Shown: positions 1 through 6,245 of the stretch, in pieces | Numbering within the stretch: position 1 is the stretch's first letter | How the letters are laid out: each line of letters starts with the position of its first letter | Assembly: GCA_027364825.1 (NCBI GenBank) | Contig: DAHXOM010000107.1 | Span: 1-9,951, forward strand | Length of the DNA: 9,951 bases | DNA from: a bacterium | GTDB taxonomy: Bacteria > JAMCPX01 | Direction: 5' to 3' | Translations under genes and position numbers: made by a program | Notes under the pieces: model-generated | Database searches by the model: none | Seen by the model: only the letters and a program-made list of their open reading frames with translations | What the model was told of the DNA's origin: nothing

Positions 1-78
1 TGTGAATCTATTTAATATTTAAGATCGTGATCTATCCTTACGACTAACCAAGGGCGTCATGACAGCTTGTTTCTAATG
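1..78. other. Non-coding stretch at the left edge, nothing recognisable
   Basis: I see no gene, tRNA or insertion-sequence end here. The stretch is AT-rich at first and holds two short palindromes, AGATC-GT-GATCT (22-33) and GTCATGAC (56-63). They could be operator sites of a gene outside the window, but they are short enough to be chance. Confidence 0.4.
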
Positions 79-116
79 CCTCTTCCTCCCCCTCGGGGAA
101 AGGGGGAAAGAAGAGG
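79..116 (-). terminator. Long GC-rich hairpin downstream of the TPR gene, probable terminator or 3' stabiliser
   Basis: The arms CCTCTTC (79-85) and GAAGAGG (110-116) pair perfectly, and TCCCCC (87-92) pairs with GGGGGA (102-107) inside them around a 9-base loop, separated by a 1-by-2 internal mismatch. Position, 24 bases after the TPR stop, suggests the end of the transcript. No T-run follows on either strand, so it is not a textbook Rho-independent terminator; it could block 3' exonucleases or be a short repeated element. Confidence 0.5.
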
Positions 117-122
117 ATCAGT

Positions 123-134
123 GTGCCGAAGCAC
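123..134 (-). other. Small UUCG-tetraloop hairpin after the TPR stop codon
   Basis: The transcript would read GUGC-UUCG-GCAC: a four-pair stem closed by C-G around a UUCG tetraloop, among the most stable small RNA hairpins. It begins five bases after the TGA stop (140-142). With the larger hairpin at 79-116 it makes a structured 3' end for the TPR mRNA. Confidence 0.5.
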
Positions 135-139
135 CATTC

Positions 140-1090
140 TCATATCAGCATGTGCCATTTATCCAGGAGCTTTTTGTAATTATCCATATCGTTCAAAAGT
201 GCCTCTGCCTTTGGTTTTTCCCAGATGAGCCAGTGGGCTCTCCATGAAGAGTTTTTAGCGTTCACGACCTCGGTAAGAAGTGCCCTGGCCTGATCTTTTT
301 TCCCATCTTCGAGAAGCGTTATAGCTAAATCCAATTTTGCAAGGGTATAATTCGGATCAGCCTTTACGTCCCGCTCAAGGTATTCTTTTGATTTACTCAT
401 ACTGCCGCCTGCTATCCAGGGAAGCTGCCGGTACATATCTCCGATCGCATCAAGAATAAACGGGTTGTTCGGCGACAGTTTTTCTGCCTGAAAAAGATGT
501 TTTTTGAATGGGTCAAGAAGGAACAAGGATTTAATAACACCTTTTAACTGGCTGATACGGCCAAGATTGTTGGCATACCATGCCCACCCATCCCATCTCT
601 CAGGCTCAAGCTCGACAACCTTTTGCGCCGCATTCTTACCGGCGGTATAACTTTTCAGCTTATCGTCATCATTCGTCTGAAATTCACCAATATTAAAGTA
701 TCCATACGCCATGATACCGTATGCTTGTGCGCTGCCTACTGTGTCATTGGGATTGGCTTTTATGTAAGCTTCGCAGACCGTAATAGCCTTCTGAATATCT
801 GCTATGGCCTCTGATGCGGTGTTTCCCTGCAATGCGAGTTGATACGCATTTCTTAAGACATCTGCCTGCGGCAGTATTTCATGATATACATTGGTCAGCA
901 CATCAGGAGCCGGAAACCACCGCACCTCTGAGACTGAACCCTGTACAGCGTGACCAGTTGTTGTTGTCACGCTATTTGCAGAACCGATTCCGCTGAGCAG
1001 GATAACTACAAAACTCACCGCCATGATCCTGGTCATGCCTCTCCAACAAACCTCAACCAAAGAAACGAACGTTTCTTTTTTCCCTGCCAT
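140..1090 (-). CDS. Secreted TPR-repeat protein, TatT/RMD-like
   Basis: A 316-residue exported protein. The N-terminus carries Arg17 and Arg21, then a hydrophobic stretch (MAVSFVVILLSGIGSA), giving a Sec signal peptide with probable cleavage after Ala38. There is no lipobox, so it is likely periplasmic or secreted. The rest is alpha-helical with TPR-like units at about 92-130, 147-175, 195-222 and 231-280. GDMYRQLPWIAGGSMSKSKE (217-236) followed by DPNYTLAKLDLAITLLEDG resembles the Y..AP...GG signature of TatT/RMD1-like TPR proteins, some of which serve periplasmic TRAP transporters. I see no transporter genes here, so the role is open. AAAGGAGGA upstream fixes the ATG at 1088-1090, leaving an unusually long n-region (Met19 and Met23 are less likely starts). 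It is separated from the kinase gene by 124 bases and probably transcribed at least partly on its own. Confidence 0.85.
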   Translation of the reverse strand: MAGKKETFVSLVEVCWRGMTRIMAVSFVVILLSGIGSANSVTTTTGHAVQGSVSEVRWFPAPDVLTNVYHEILPQADVLRNAYQLALQGNTASEAIADIQKAITVCEAYIKANPNDTVGSAQAYGIMAYGYFNIGEFQTNDDDKLKSYTAGKNAAQKVVELEPERWDGWAWYANNLGRISQLKGVIKSLFLLDPFKKHLFQAEKLSPNNPFILDAIGDMYRQLPWIAGGSMSKSKEYLERDVKADPNYTLAKLDLAITLLEDGKKDQARALLTEVVNAKNSSWRAHWLIWEKPKAEALLNDMDNYKKLLDKWHMLI

Positions 1091-1094
1091 TTTA

Positions 1095-1103
1095 TCCTCC
1101 TTT
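1095..1103 (-). promoter_or_regulatory. Consensus ribosome binding site of the TPR gene
   Basis: The coding strand reads AAAGGAGGA, with GGAGG five bases before the ATG at 1088-1090. This near-perfect Shine-Dalgarno supports the long N-terminus of the TPR protein over internal Met19 or Met23. Confidence 0.8.
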
Positions 1104-1111
1104 AAAGTAAA

Positions 1112-1140
1112 GTTATTTCATACCGTGCTTACCTTGTAAA
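1112..1140 (-). promoter_or_regulatory. Candidate promoter of the TPR gene
   Basis: On the coding strand, TTTACA (1135-1140) resembles a -35 box, and AAATAA or AATAAC lies 16-17 bases downstream (1112-1118) as a poor -10. A start near 1105 would leave a very short leader holding the ribosome binding site. The match is weak. The main argument is position: the only gap over 100 bases between genes in the window, followed by a strong Shine-Dalgarno. Confidence 0.25.
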
Positions 1141-1150
1141 TTCCCTATTT

Positions 1151-1188
1151 AGAACATTCCAAAACATTTTTGGGTATTGTATTGTTCT
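1151..1188. promoter_or_regulatory. Nested inverted repeat between the kinase and TPR genes
   Basis: The inner part is a perfect 6-base inverted repeat, CCAAAA-CAT-TTTTGG (1159-1173). It is flanked by a second perfect 6-base pair, AGAACA (1151-1156) and TGTTCT (1183-1188), placed asymmetrically (2 versus 9 bases from the inner arms). Neither strand continues into a T-run, so this is not a standard intrinsic terminator. It lies just upstream of the candidate promoter of the TPR gene, which would suit an operator. A weak AT-rich RNA hairpin ending the kinase transcript is the alternative. Confidence 0.4.
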
Positions 1189-1214
1189 AATAAAGATAAT
1201 CTCCTCGATAACAT

Positions 1215-2933
1215 TTATGCTTCCGTTATAGGCAATACTGCAGTTATTGTTGTACCTTTGCCTGCTTCACTCTTAATATTGATTTTCCCTTTAAAGACAT
1301 TGACCCTTTCCTTTATATAAAGGAGCCCGTATTTGTTCTTAAATTTTTCGGCAGTATCGAACCCTTTCCCATTATCCGAAACAGACATGATCACATCGGT
1401 ATTTTCCTGATATAATTTCACGACAACCTTGCTCGCTGATGCATGCTTTTCTACGTTTAATAATGCCTCGTTGGCAATCTTATAGAAAAATTCTTTTTGC
1501 AGGGGCAATAAAAGATATTCGTTCTTCTCACTGATGAATTCAACATCCATATTGTACTGCTGTTTAAAATTACCGAGCAAATCTTTCAGAGCGTGGACAA
1601 GACCGAAATCATCGAGCACCGTGGATCTCAATGTTGTTAAAAAAAGTCTCAACTGTCTCTGTGAATCCATGATAAGCGACTTCATGTGCTGAACAGCTTC
1701 GTTGTGGATCGAATGGGAATCTCTTGTTTTTTTTAAGATATCATCCACGGCACTGATAAGCTCATACATGACTCCACTCGCAATATCATGGAGCTCTCCG
1801 ACAATCTTTTTCCGCTCATCCTCATGAGCGGTTTCGATCTTTGCCAGAAGCTCGGTCAGTATCGTCCTGTTGTGAAGAAGGTCCTCATAGAGAAATGCAC
1901 GGTTTATCCCTGTTATAATTTGCGAGGTAATACCTTTCAAAATGGTCAGATAATAGGATGAAAACTGTTTATTGTCCTTTCTTCCAAACAAGCCGATTAT
2001 CCCGGTATAATCATCATTGCAGTCAAACGGGAAAAGAATATAGCTCGTAGAGCTCAGCGTTTCAAACCACGAATCCGTCGTGTTTGTTATAATATCCTGC
2101 TCCGGCATTATCAGGTATTTTTTTTCTGTAATGACCCTGTTCATGACATAGTCATCAAGCATGCTATGAGAAACATACCCGCCTATGAGATCCAGATCCC
2201 CTGATGATGCGATGTATATGAAATCGTCCCTTCTTGTATCAAACAGGGCAATGATGCCGGCAGTAACAGAAAACTTATTAACAATCTCGTAAATTACAAT
2301 CTCAAGCAAAGGTTCAAGCTCCATGACCGAGTTTACAACATTTGATATGGAAAGCATAACACTGGTATTCCTTGCTTCTCGTTTTAATCTTATGGTGTTT
2401 ACTTCAAGAGCTCTCGTTGAGACAATATTGATCAAACTTGCAACACCGAGCACACCGGCTTTGATCATCGTTCCGGACTCCGGTAAAAACATATACAAGA
2501 TAATGGGGAGTACAACTGCATTAATCGATGAAACTATATAGCTGTCCTTACTCTCCATCCGCAATGATACGCCAAATATAAGAAAAAAAAACACCGAATA
2601 AACGATATTATTGGTGTCACCGGTAAGGACAAATACAGCCATCAACATTATTTCATCAATAAAAACGGCAACATACTGTATAACCCTGAAGGGATATTTT
2701 ATAACACCGGAATAAAGTATTATGGACAACAAGAGATTATAGACAGCTGCCAGAATGAAGAAAACCCAGACGATATTCCTGTTAATGTTTGTTGTTACTA
2801 AAACCAAGAAGACGAGCAAAATGATGATAATCCATCGGACGAATAGGATGATCCTTTCCGTTCCTATTGAAAAAGGAGTATCCCTGGTAAAAAGCAGCTC
2901 AAGAACTTTTTTTTCACCATCTTTGAACTTCAT
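1215..2933 (-). CDS. Membrane sensor histidine kinase with GAF domain, HisKA_3 (NarL-partner) type
   Basis: This is a 572-residue sensor kinase. About six hydrophobic segments lie between residues 27 and 172, with no large periplasmic domain, so it probably senses within the membrane or in the cytoplasm. A GAF-like domain spans about 205-345. The dimerisation/phospho-acceptor region is HisKA_3 (HPK7): EDERKKIVGELHDIASGV with His382 as phosphosite. The ATPase domain has an N box (NEALLNVEKHA, 488-498), SDNGKGF (519-525), YGLLYIKERV (535-544) and GKGTTITAVLP (558-568). HisKA_3 kinases normally pair with a NarL/FixJ-type regulator, but none is in this window. The Gln of the usual HDxxxQ phosphatase motif is Gly387 here. 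An in-frame TGA 15 bases upstream makes ATG 2931-2933 the first possible start; its Shine-Dalgarno is poor. The ligand is unknown. Confidence 0.93.
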   Translation of the reverse strand: MKFKDGEKKVLELLFTRDTPFSIGTERIILFVRWIIIILLVFLVLVTTNINRNIVWVFFILAAVYNLLLSIILYSGVIKYPFRVIQYVAVFIDEIMLMAVFVLTGDTNNIVYSVFFFLIFGVSLRMESKDSYIVSSINAVVLPIILYMFLPESGTMIKAGVLGVASLINIVSTRALEVNTIRLKREARNTSVMLSISNVVNSVMELEPLLEIVIYEIVNKFSVTAGIIALFDTRRDDFIYIASSGDLDLIGGYVSHSMLDDYVMNRVITEKKYLIMPEQDIITNTTDSWFETLSSTSYILFPFDCNDDYTGIIGLFGRKDNKQFSSYYLTILKGITSQIITGINRAFLYEDLLHNRTILTELLAKIETAHEDERKKIVGELHDIASGVMYELISAVDDILKKTRDSHSIHNEAVQHMKSLIMDSQRQLRLFLTTLRSTVLDDFGLVHALKDLLGNFKQQYNMDVEFISEKNEYLLLPLQKEFFYKIANEALLNVEKHASASKVVVKLYQENTDVIMSVSDNGKGFDTAEKFKNKYGLLYIKERVNVFKGKINIKSEAGKGTTITAVLPITEA

Positions 2934-2964
2934 AAGATTAAGTATGAATCAATATAGTGTAATC

Positions 2965-3774
2965 TTACTGTTTTGTGAACAACTTCTTATAAACTTCCCT
3001 TTTGCTCAATCCGGTTACCAGAGCTGCCGTTTCAATCAGTGATTTTCTGTCAGAAACGGTCCCATCGATCTTTTTCTGAGATTCTATGGTTTCTGCAATA
3101 ATGGTGTATTCCCCTTTTATAATGCCCTGCTTTAGTCTGTTTATAACATCGTCAATGACCCCGGATATGCTATCTTCATAAAACTTGGTTAATTCTTTGA
3201 ATACAAACACCGTGTTGTTCCCAGCTATATTCCTTATAGCACTTAGGGTGTTCAGCAATCTTCTCGGGGACTCATAAAACACCACCGGCAGGCCGATGGT
3301 AAAATATTTTTTTATAAAGTTGTTTTTTTGTTTTGTGCTTGAAGGCATAAAACCAATGAATAAAAACCCATTCTCGCATGTACCGCTTATCGATACTGCG
3401 GCTGTTAATGCAGAAGGCCCAGGTATCGGTACGACTTTTATCGTATTTTCCAGTGCGAGCCTTATGAGGAATGCTCCCGGATCGGATATACCCGGTGTGC
3501 CTGCGTCCGTTAGCAAGGCTATATCCTTGCCCTGTTTCAGATAATCGATAAGTTCTGTGCCCCTTTCTTTTGCAGAATACTTGTGAAAACTTACAAGCTT
3601 TTTTTTAATGTTGTATTTATTCAGGAGTATCAGTGAGGTTCTTGTGTCCTCGCATGCTATAATATCAGCGTTACTCAGTGTCTCTATGGCCCTTAGTGTT
3701 ATATCGCTAAGATTACCTATCGGCGTTGAAACAATAAATAATCTACCACCCTTATTATTACCGGTATTCTGCAT
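2965..3774 (-). CDS. rsmI: 16S rRNA 2'-O-ribose methyltransferase RsmI (C1402)
   Basis: RsmI uses SAM to methylate the 2'-OH of C1402 in the 16S rRNA decoding centre. It belongs to the tetrapyrrole-methylase fold family. The 269 residues contain the whole family set: FIVSTPIGNLSDITLRA (13-29), CEDTR (41-45), LLTDAGTPGISDPG (87-100), VPIPGPSAL (115-123), FYESPRRL (166-173) and KELTKFYE (193-200). The C-terminal tail, GLSKREVYKKL, is the small helical domain typical of RsmI. I chose the ATG at 3772-3774. A TTG one codon upstream (3775-3777) would add one residue and cannot be excluded. The start lies inside yraN, giving a 17-base overlap without a clear Shine-Dalgarno, which suggests coupled translation. 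The histidine kinase gene follows after 31 bases. Confidence 0.96.
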   Translation of the reverse strand: MQNTGNNKGGRLFIVSTPIGNLSDITLRAIETLSNADIIACEDTRTSLILLNKYNIKKKLVSFHKYSAKERGTELIDYLKQGKDIALLTDAGTPGISDPGAFLIRLALENTIKVVPIPGPSALTAAVSISGTCENGFLFIGFMPSSTKQKNNFIKKYFTIGLPVVFYESPRRLLNTLSAIRNIAGNNTVFVFKELTKFYEDSISGVIDDVINRLKQGIIKGEYTIIAETIESQKKIDGTVSDRKSLIETAALVTGLSKREVYKKLFTKQ

Positions 3775-4114
3775 CAAATGCGTTCTTTATCAACTCTATG
3801 GAACTATCCGGATTTATAGCGATCACATCAAACCGCATCGGCTTATTTTCGAGATGTTTCTTTTGTATATATTGAACCGCTGTTAATGTTATACGCCTTT
3901 TCTTTTCCCTTACGATAGATTCATGAGGACTGCCGAATAAAGATGTTGACCTGCTTTTCACTTCTATGAAAACGGTATGTCTCTTATCCATTGCAATAAT
4001 ATCTATTTCCCCGAAATGGGAGCGGTAGTTCCTTTCCAAGATTTTATAGTTCAGTTTTTCTAAATATACTACCGCACTATCTTCACCCCTGGCTCCAGCA
4101 TTTCTCTTATTCAA
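3758..4114 (-). CDS. yraN: YraN/UPF0102 family protein, nuclease-like fold
   Basis: This 118-residue protein matches the small UPF0102 (YraN) family, which has a PD-(D/E)XK-type nuclease fold and no firmly established cellular role. Characteristic motifs are GARGEDSAVVYLEK (7-20), ILERNYR (25-31), GEIDII (35-40), VFIEVKSR (48-55), FGSPHESI (60-67) and RFDVIAI (94-100). Asp38, Glu51 and Lys53 are in the positions of the catalytic D...ExK triad. The start is TTG (4112-4114): it gives the family-typical N-terminus, GAAAGG lies seven bases upstream, and there is no usable in-frame ATG. It begins 26 bases after the lipoprotein stop and overlaps rsmI by 17 bases. yraN and rsmI are often neighbours in other bacteria, which supports the call. 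Confidence 0.93.
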   Translation of the reverse strand: MNKRNAGARGEDSAVVYLEKLNYKILERNYRSHFGEIDIIAMDKRHTVFIEVKSRSTSLFGSPHESIVREKKRRITLTAVQYIQKKHLENKPMRFDVIAINPDSSIELIKNAFDAEYR

Positions 4115-4140
4115 CAGGAAGCCTTTCGATATAAATATTA

Positions 4141-4650
4141 CTAATTAATCGAAACTGTAACAACAGCAGGTGTCGCACTGCCGGAAGAAACATATATATT
4201 CGTTGTATACGAAATAGAAGCTGTAGGCGCTTGCCCTGCAGTGAAACTCGAAGGAAGCGGTATATTTGCAGCCTGCTGACAGGCAATGGTTGTACAAAAT
4301 CTTACACGCATTATGCTGACGCCCCTGCTATCGGTTGTGAGGGTACACGGCGATTGACATATATTCCCGTTTTTATCCAGGAAAGCAAAAACCCCAACAC
4401 TATTGGCTTGCTGTCCGATGGCAAAGCTACCTTCATACTTTACATTGAGACCATTCATTGGTGCGCCACTCGGACCTGTGAGCACTGTATAAATATACTG
4501 ATCCGTGTATGCATCTACCGTATCTTTGATCGTAACACTGGTCGGATTTACCGATAATTTTGCGCTTGAGGGCGCAACGTTCTCACCGCATCCTGTTATA
4601 ACAGCCATCCATACAAATAGTAGCGTAAAAAGCAGGAACTTGATCTTCAT
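4141..4650 (-). CDS. Unrecognised small lipoprotein, possibly Ig-like fold
   Basis: I do not recognise this 169-residue protein. It begins MKIKFLLFTLLFVWMAVITGC: two lysines, a hydrophobic core and a lipobox (ITGC) predict lipidation at Cys21 and export. Gly22-Glu23 follow, with no Asp at +2, which by the enterobacterial rule would favour the outer membrane. The mature part is Ser/Thr/Val-rich and beta-like. SVNPTSVTIKD (33-43), DKNGN (92-96) and TTDSRGVSIMRVRF (105-118) resemble strands of bacterial Ig-like (Big/invasin) domains. Four cysteines form two close pairs, Cys98/Cys102 and Cys119/Cys124, possibly disulphides. The start is decided by a strong GGAGG (4658-4662) seven bases upstream, inside aroB, and by an ATGA overlap with the aroB stop. 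Its place in a pilQ-led operon suggests an envelope or pilus role, but that is inference. Confidence 0.85.
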   Translation of the reverse strand: MKIKFLLFTLLFVWMAVITGCGENVAPSSAKLSVNPTSVTIKDTVDAYTDQYIYTVLTGPSGAPMNGLNVKYEGSFAIGQQANSVGVFAFLDKNGNICQSPCTLTTDSRGVSIMRVRFCTTIACQQAANIPLPSSFTAGQAPTASISYTTNIYVSSGSATPAVVTVSIN

Positions 4651-5738
4651 ATCTTTACCTCCCTTAATATTTTTTTTAACATCTTCTTGTCCATTCTATA
4701 AACCACCGGCATCCCAATTTCTTTCAACAGTATCAGGTTTATCTTGTCCGCTTTACTCTTTTTATCATAGTTTATGGATTTACTCAAGTACCGCATATCA
4801 AGATTATTTGATGATACCGGAAGCTTGATGGCTCTCACTAACCGCTCTATCTTTTCAGGCACCTCTTTTTCACATAGATTCAGCAAATACGACAGGTTCG
4901 CAGCTATTATCATGCCGATGCCAACTGCTTCACCGTGCAGTATTTTATAATGCGTAAAACTCTCGAGAGCATGGCCAAACGTATGCCCAAAGTTCAGCAG
5001 CACCCGTATGCCTGATGTTTCCTTTTCATCTTTTTCAACGAATTCCGCCTTTATACGACTTGAAGCAGATATGAGGCTTAATAAACTCTTCGGGGACCGG
5101 CTTAAAATATCATTGCTGTTCTTCCCGATATATAAAAATAAATTCCTATCTTTTATTATGCCATACTTTATAACCTCTGCCATACCTGCCCTGTAAATGC
5201 GGTCCGAAAGGGTTTTCAGAAGATTTACATTGGAGTAAACAAAGATGGGCTGGTAAAATGCACCGACAATGTTTTTCATAAGGGCATAATCAACAGCTGT
5301 TTTTCCGCCGATAGCCGCATCCACCTGGGCCAGAAGTGTTGTTGGAACCTGGATATATCGTATTCCTCTCATGTAGGTGGAGGCAGCAAGGCCGGTCATA
5401 TCACCTATAACCCCTCCTCCCAGTCCAATAAGGATCGAACCTCTGTCTGCTTTGAACAACAACATTTTATCATAGATTCTCTGCAATGTTTTTATATTTT
5501 TATGTTTTTCTCCATCCGGGAGTATGACAGTACTATAGGTCAACCCATTCCTTTTGAAGGATGAATCTATAAGTGAACCATAAAACTTCCAGACAACCGT
5601 ATTTGTTACAAGAATGAGATTACTATAACTCAGAGAGCGAATTTTTATTGCCAGAGAAGTAAACGGTTCTTCATCGGTAACGAGTATATTGTATTGGAAC
5701 TCTGATGGATGTAGTTTGAGCCTGATGGACTTATTCAT
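4647..5738 (-). CDS. aroB: 3-Dehydroquinate synthase
   Basis: AroB converts DAHP to 3-dehydroquinate, the second step of the shikimate pathway, using NAD and a divalent metal (usually zinc). The protein has 363 residues, normal for the family. Visible motifs are PDGEKHK (74-80), the NAD-binding GGGVIGD (107-113), TYMRGIRYIQVPTTLLAQVD (121-140), AIGGKTAVD (142-150) and KNIVGAFYQP (155-164). The predicted metal ligands are Glu188 (RAGMAEVIKYG), His252 (NFGHTFGHALE) and His268 (LHGEAVGIGM), with His256 as a further active-site residue. The ATG at 5736-5738 overlaps the aroK stop as ATGA, with GAGG eight bases upstream, so the two are translationally coupled. Its own stop overlaps the lipoprotein start the same way. 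All catalytic residues are intact. Confidence 0.98.
   Translation of the reverse strand: MNKSIRLKLHPSEFQYNILVTDEEPFTSLAIKIRSLSYSNLILVTNTVVWKFYGSLIDSSFKRNGLTYSTVILPDGEKHKNIKTLQRIYDKMLLFKADRGSILIGLGGGVIGDMTGLAASTYMRGIRYIQVPTTLLAQVDAAIGGKTAVDYALMKNIVGAFYQPIFVYSNVNLLKTLSDRIYRAGMAEVIKYGIIKDRNLFLYIGKNSNDILSRSPKSLLSLISASSRIKAEFVEKDEKETSGIRVLLNFGHTFGHALESFTHYKILHGEAVGIGMIIAANLSYLLNLCEKEVPEKIERLVRAIKLPVSSNNLDMRYLSKSINYDKKSKADKINLILLKEIGMPVVYRMDKKMLKKILREVKI
4657..4665 (-). promoter_or_regulatory. Strong ribosome binding site for the lipoprotein gene
   Basis: The coding strand reads AAGGGAGGT, ending seven bases before the ATG at 4648-4650. It is the best Shine-Dalgarno match in the pilQ-rsmI block and lies within the last codons of aroB. 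The lipoprotein may therefore be translated more strongly than its enzyme neighbours, besides being coupled to aroB by the ATGA overlap. Confidence 0.75.
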
Positions 5739-6238
5739 AACTGCAGCCTCATAATGATCTTTTCTGCAATCTCGTTTGGAGAGATATTATCTGATTCTAT
5801 AACAATATCTGATTCCAGATACCGGAACTCTCTCTTGTGTAACAACTCCTGTATGATATGGAGCCTGTTCCCCTCTTTCAAAAGAGGCCTGACTTCGATA
5901 TTAGCCGTCCTTTTATACAGGGTATCGGGAGATGCTTTTAAATAAACTGTCTTGCCGATCCTTTTGAGGAATAAAAATACATCATCATCCATAACTGCAC
6001 CGCCGCCGGTGGAGATAACGGACGGGGATCCCGGCGAAAGAGACAAAATAACATCCTTCTCAACCTTCCTGAAATAATCCTCGCCCTTCATGGTTATGAT
6101 TTCAAATATACTCATTCCTGCTTGCTTTTCTATAAGATGATCGGTATCTATAAAATCCCGTGCTGTATTGTGCGAAATAATTCTTCCAACCGTTGTTTTC
6201 CCGGATCCCATCATACCTGCCAATATAACATGTCCCAT
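5735..6238 (-). CDS. aroK: Shikimate kinase
   Basis: This NMP-kinase-fold enzyme phosphorylates shikimate to shikimate 3-phosphate with ATP. At 167 residues it has the usual length. The Walker A loop is GMMGSGKT (8-15). The substrate-binding residues are in place: Asp31 and Asp33 in DTDHLIEKQAG, Arg57 in YFRKVE, and the glycine motif STGGGAV (76-82). Arg117 in the lid (RPLL) and Arg136 in HKREFRYLESD match the nucleotide- and substrate-contacting arginines. The ATG at 6236-6238 has no clear Shine-Dalgarno, but the aroC stop is only 7 bases upstream, so translation probably depends on aroC. The 3' end overlaps aroB by four bases. The symbol aroK is chosen over aroL by context; the two cannot be told apart by motif alone. 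Confidence 0.96.
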   Translation of the reverse strand: MGHVILAGMMGSGKTTVGRIISHNTARDFIDTDHLIEKQAGMSIFEIITMKGEDYFRKVEKDVILSLSPGSPSVISTGGGAVMDDDVFLFLKRIGKTVYLKASPDTLYKRTANIEVRPLLKEGNRLHIIQELLHKREFRYLESDIVIESDNISPNEIAEKIIMRLQL

Positions 6239-6245
6239 ACATCAA

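Noticed and set aside
22..33. Palindrome AGATC-GT-GATCT near the left edge
   Set aside because: Arms of five bases are short enough to arise by chance, and no neighbouring gene is visible to give it a role.
1..139. Possible tRNA or small RNA gene at the left end
   Set aside because: No cloverleaf, T-loop consensus or CCA end could be found; only the hairpins described are visible.
2907..2914. A8 run (coding strand) at codons 7-9 of the kinase gene, and a T9 run at 2583-2591
   Set aside because: Similar A/T runs occur elsewhere in the window (e.g. 3599-3606 in rsmI), as expected in AT-rich DNA, so they are weak evidence for switching.
4505..4828. Plus-strand open frame of about 107 codons antisense to the aroB/lipoprotein junction
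   Set aside because: It has no ribosome binding site or recognisable motif and lies opposite two well-supported genes. Other plus-strand frames (e.g. 4231-4557, 2755-3042, 3608-3886) were rejected for the same reason.
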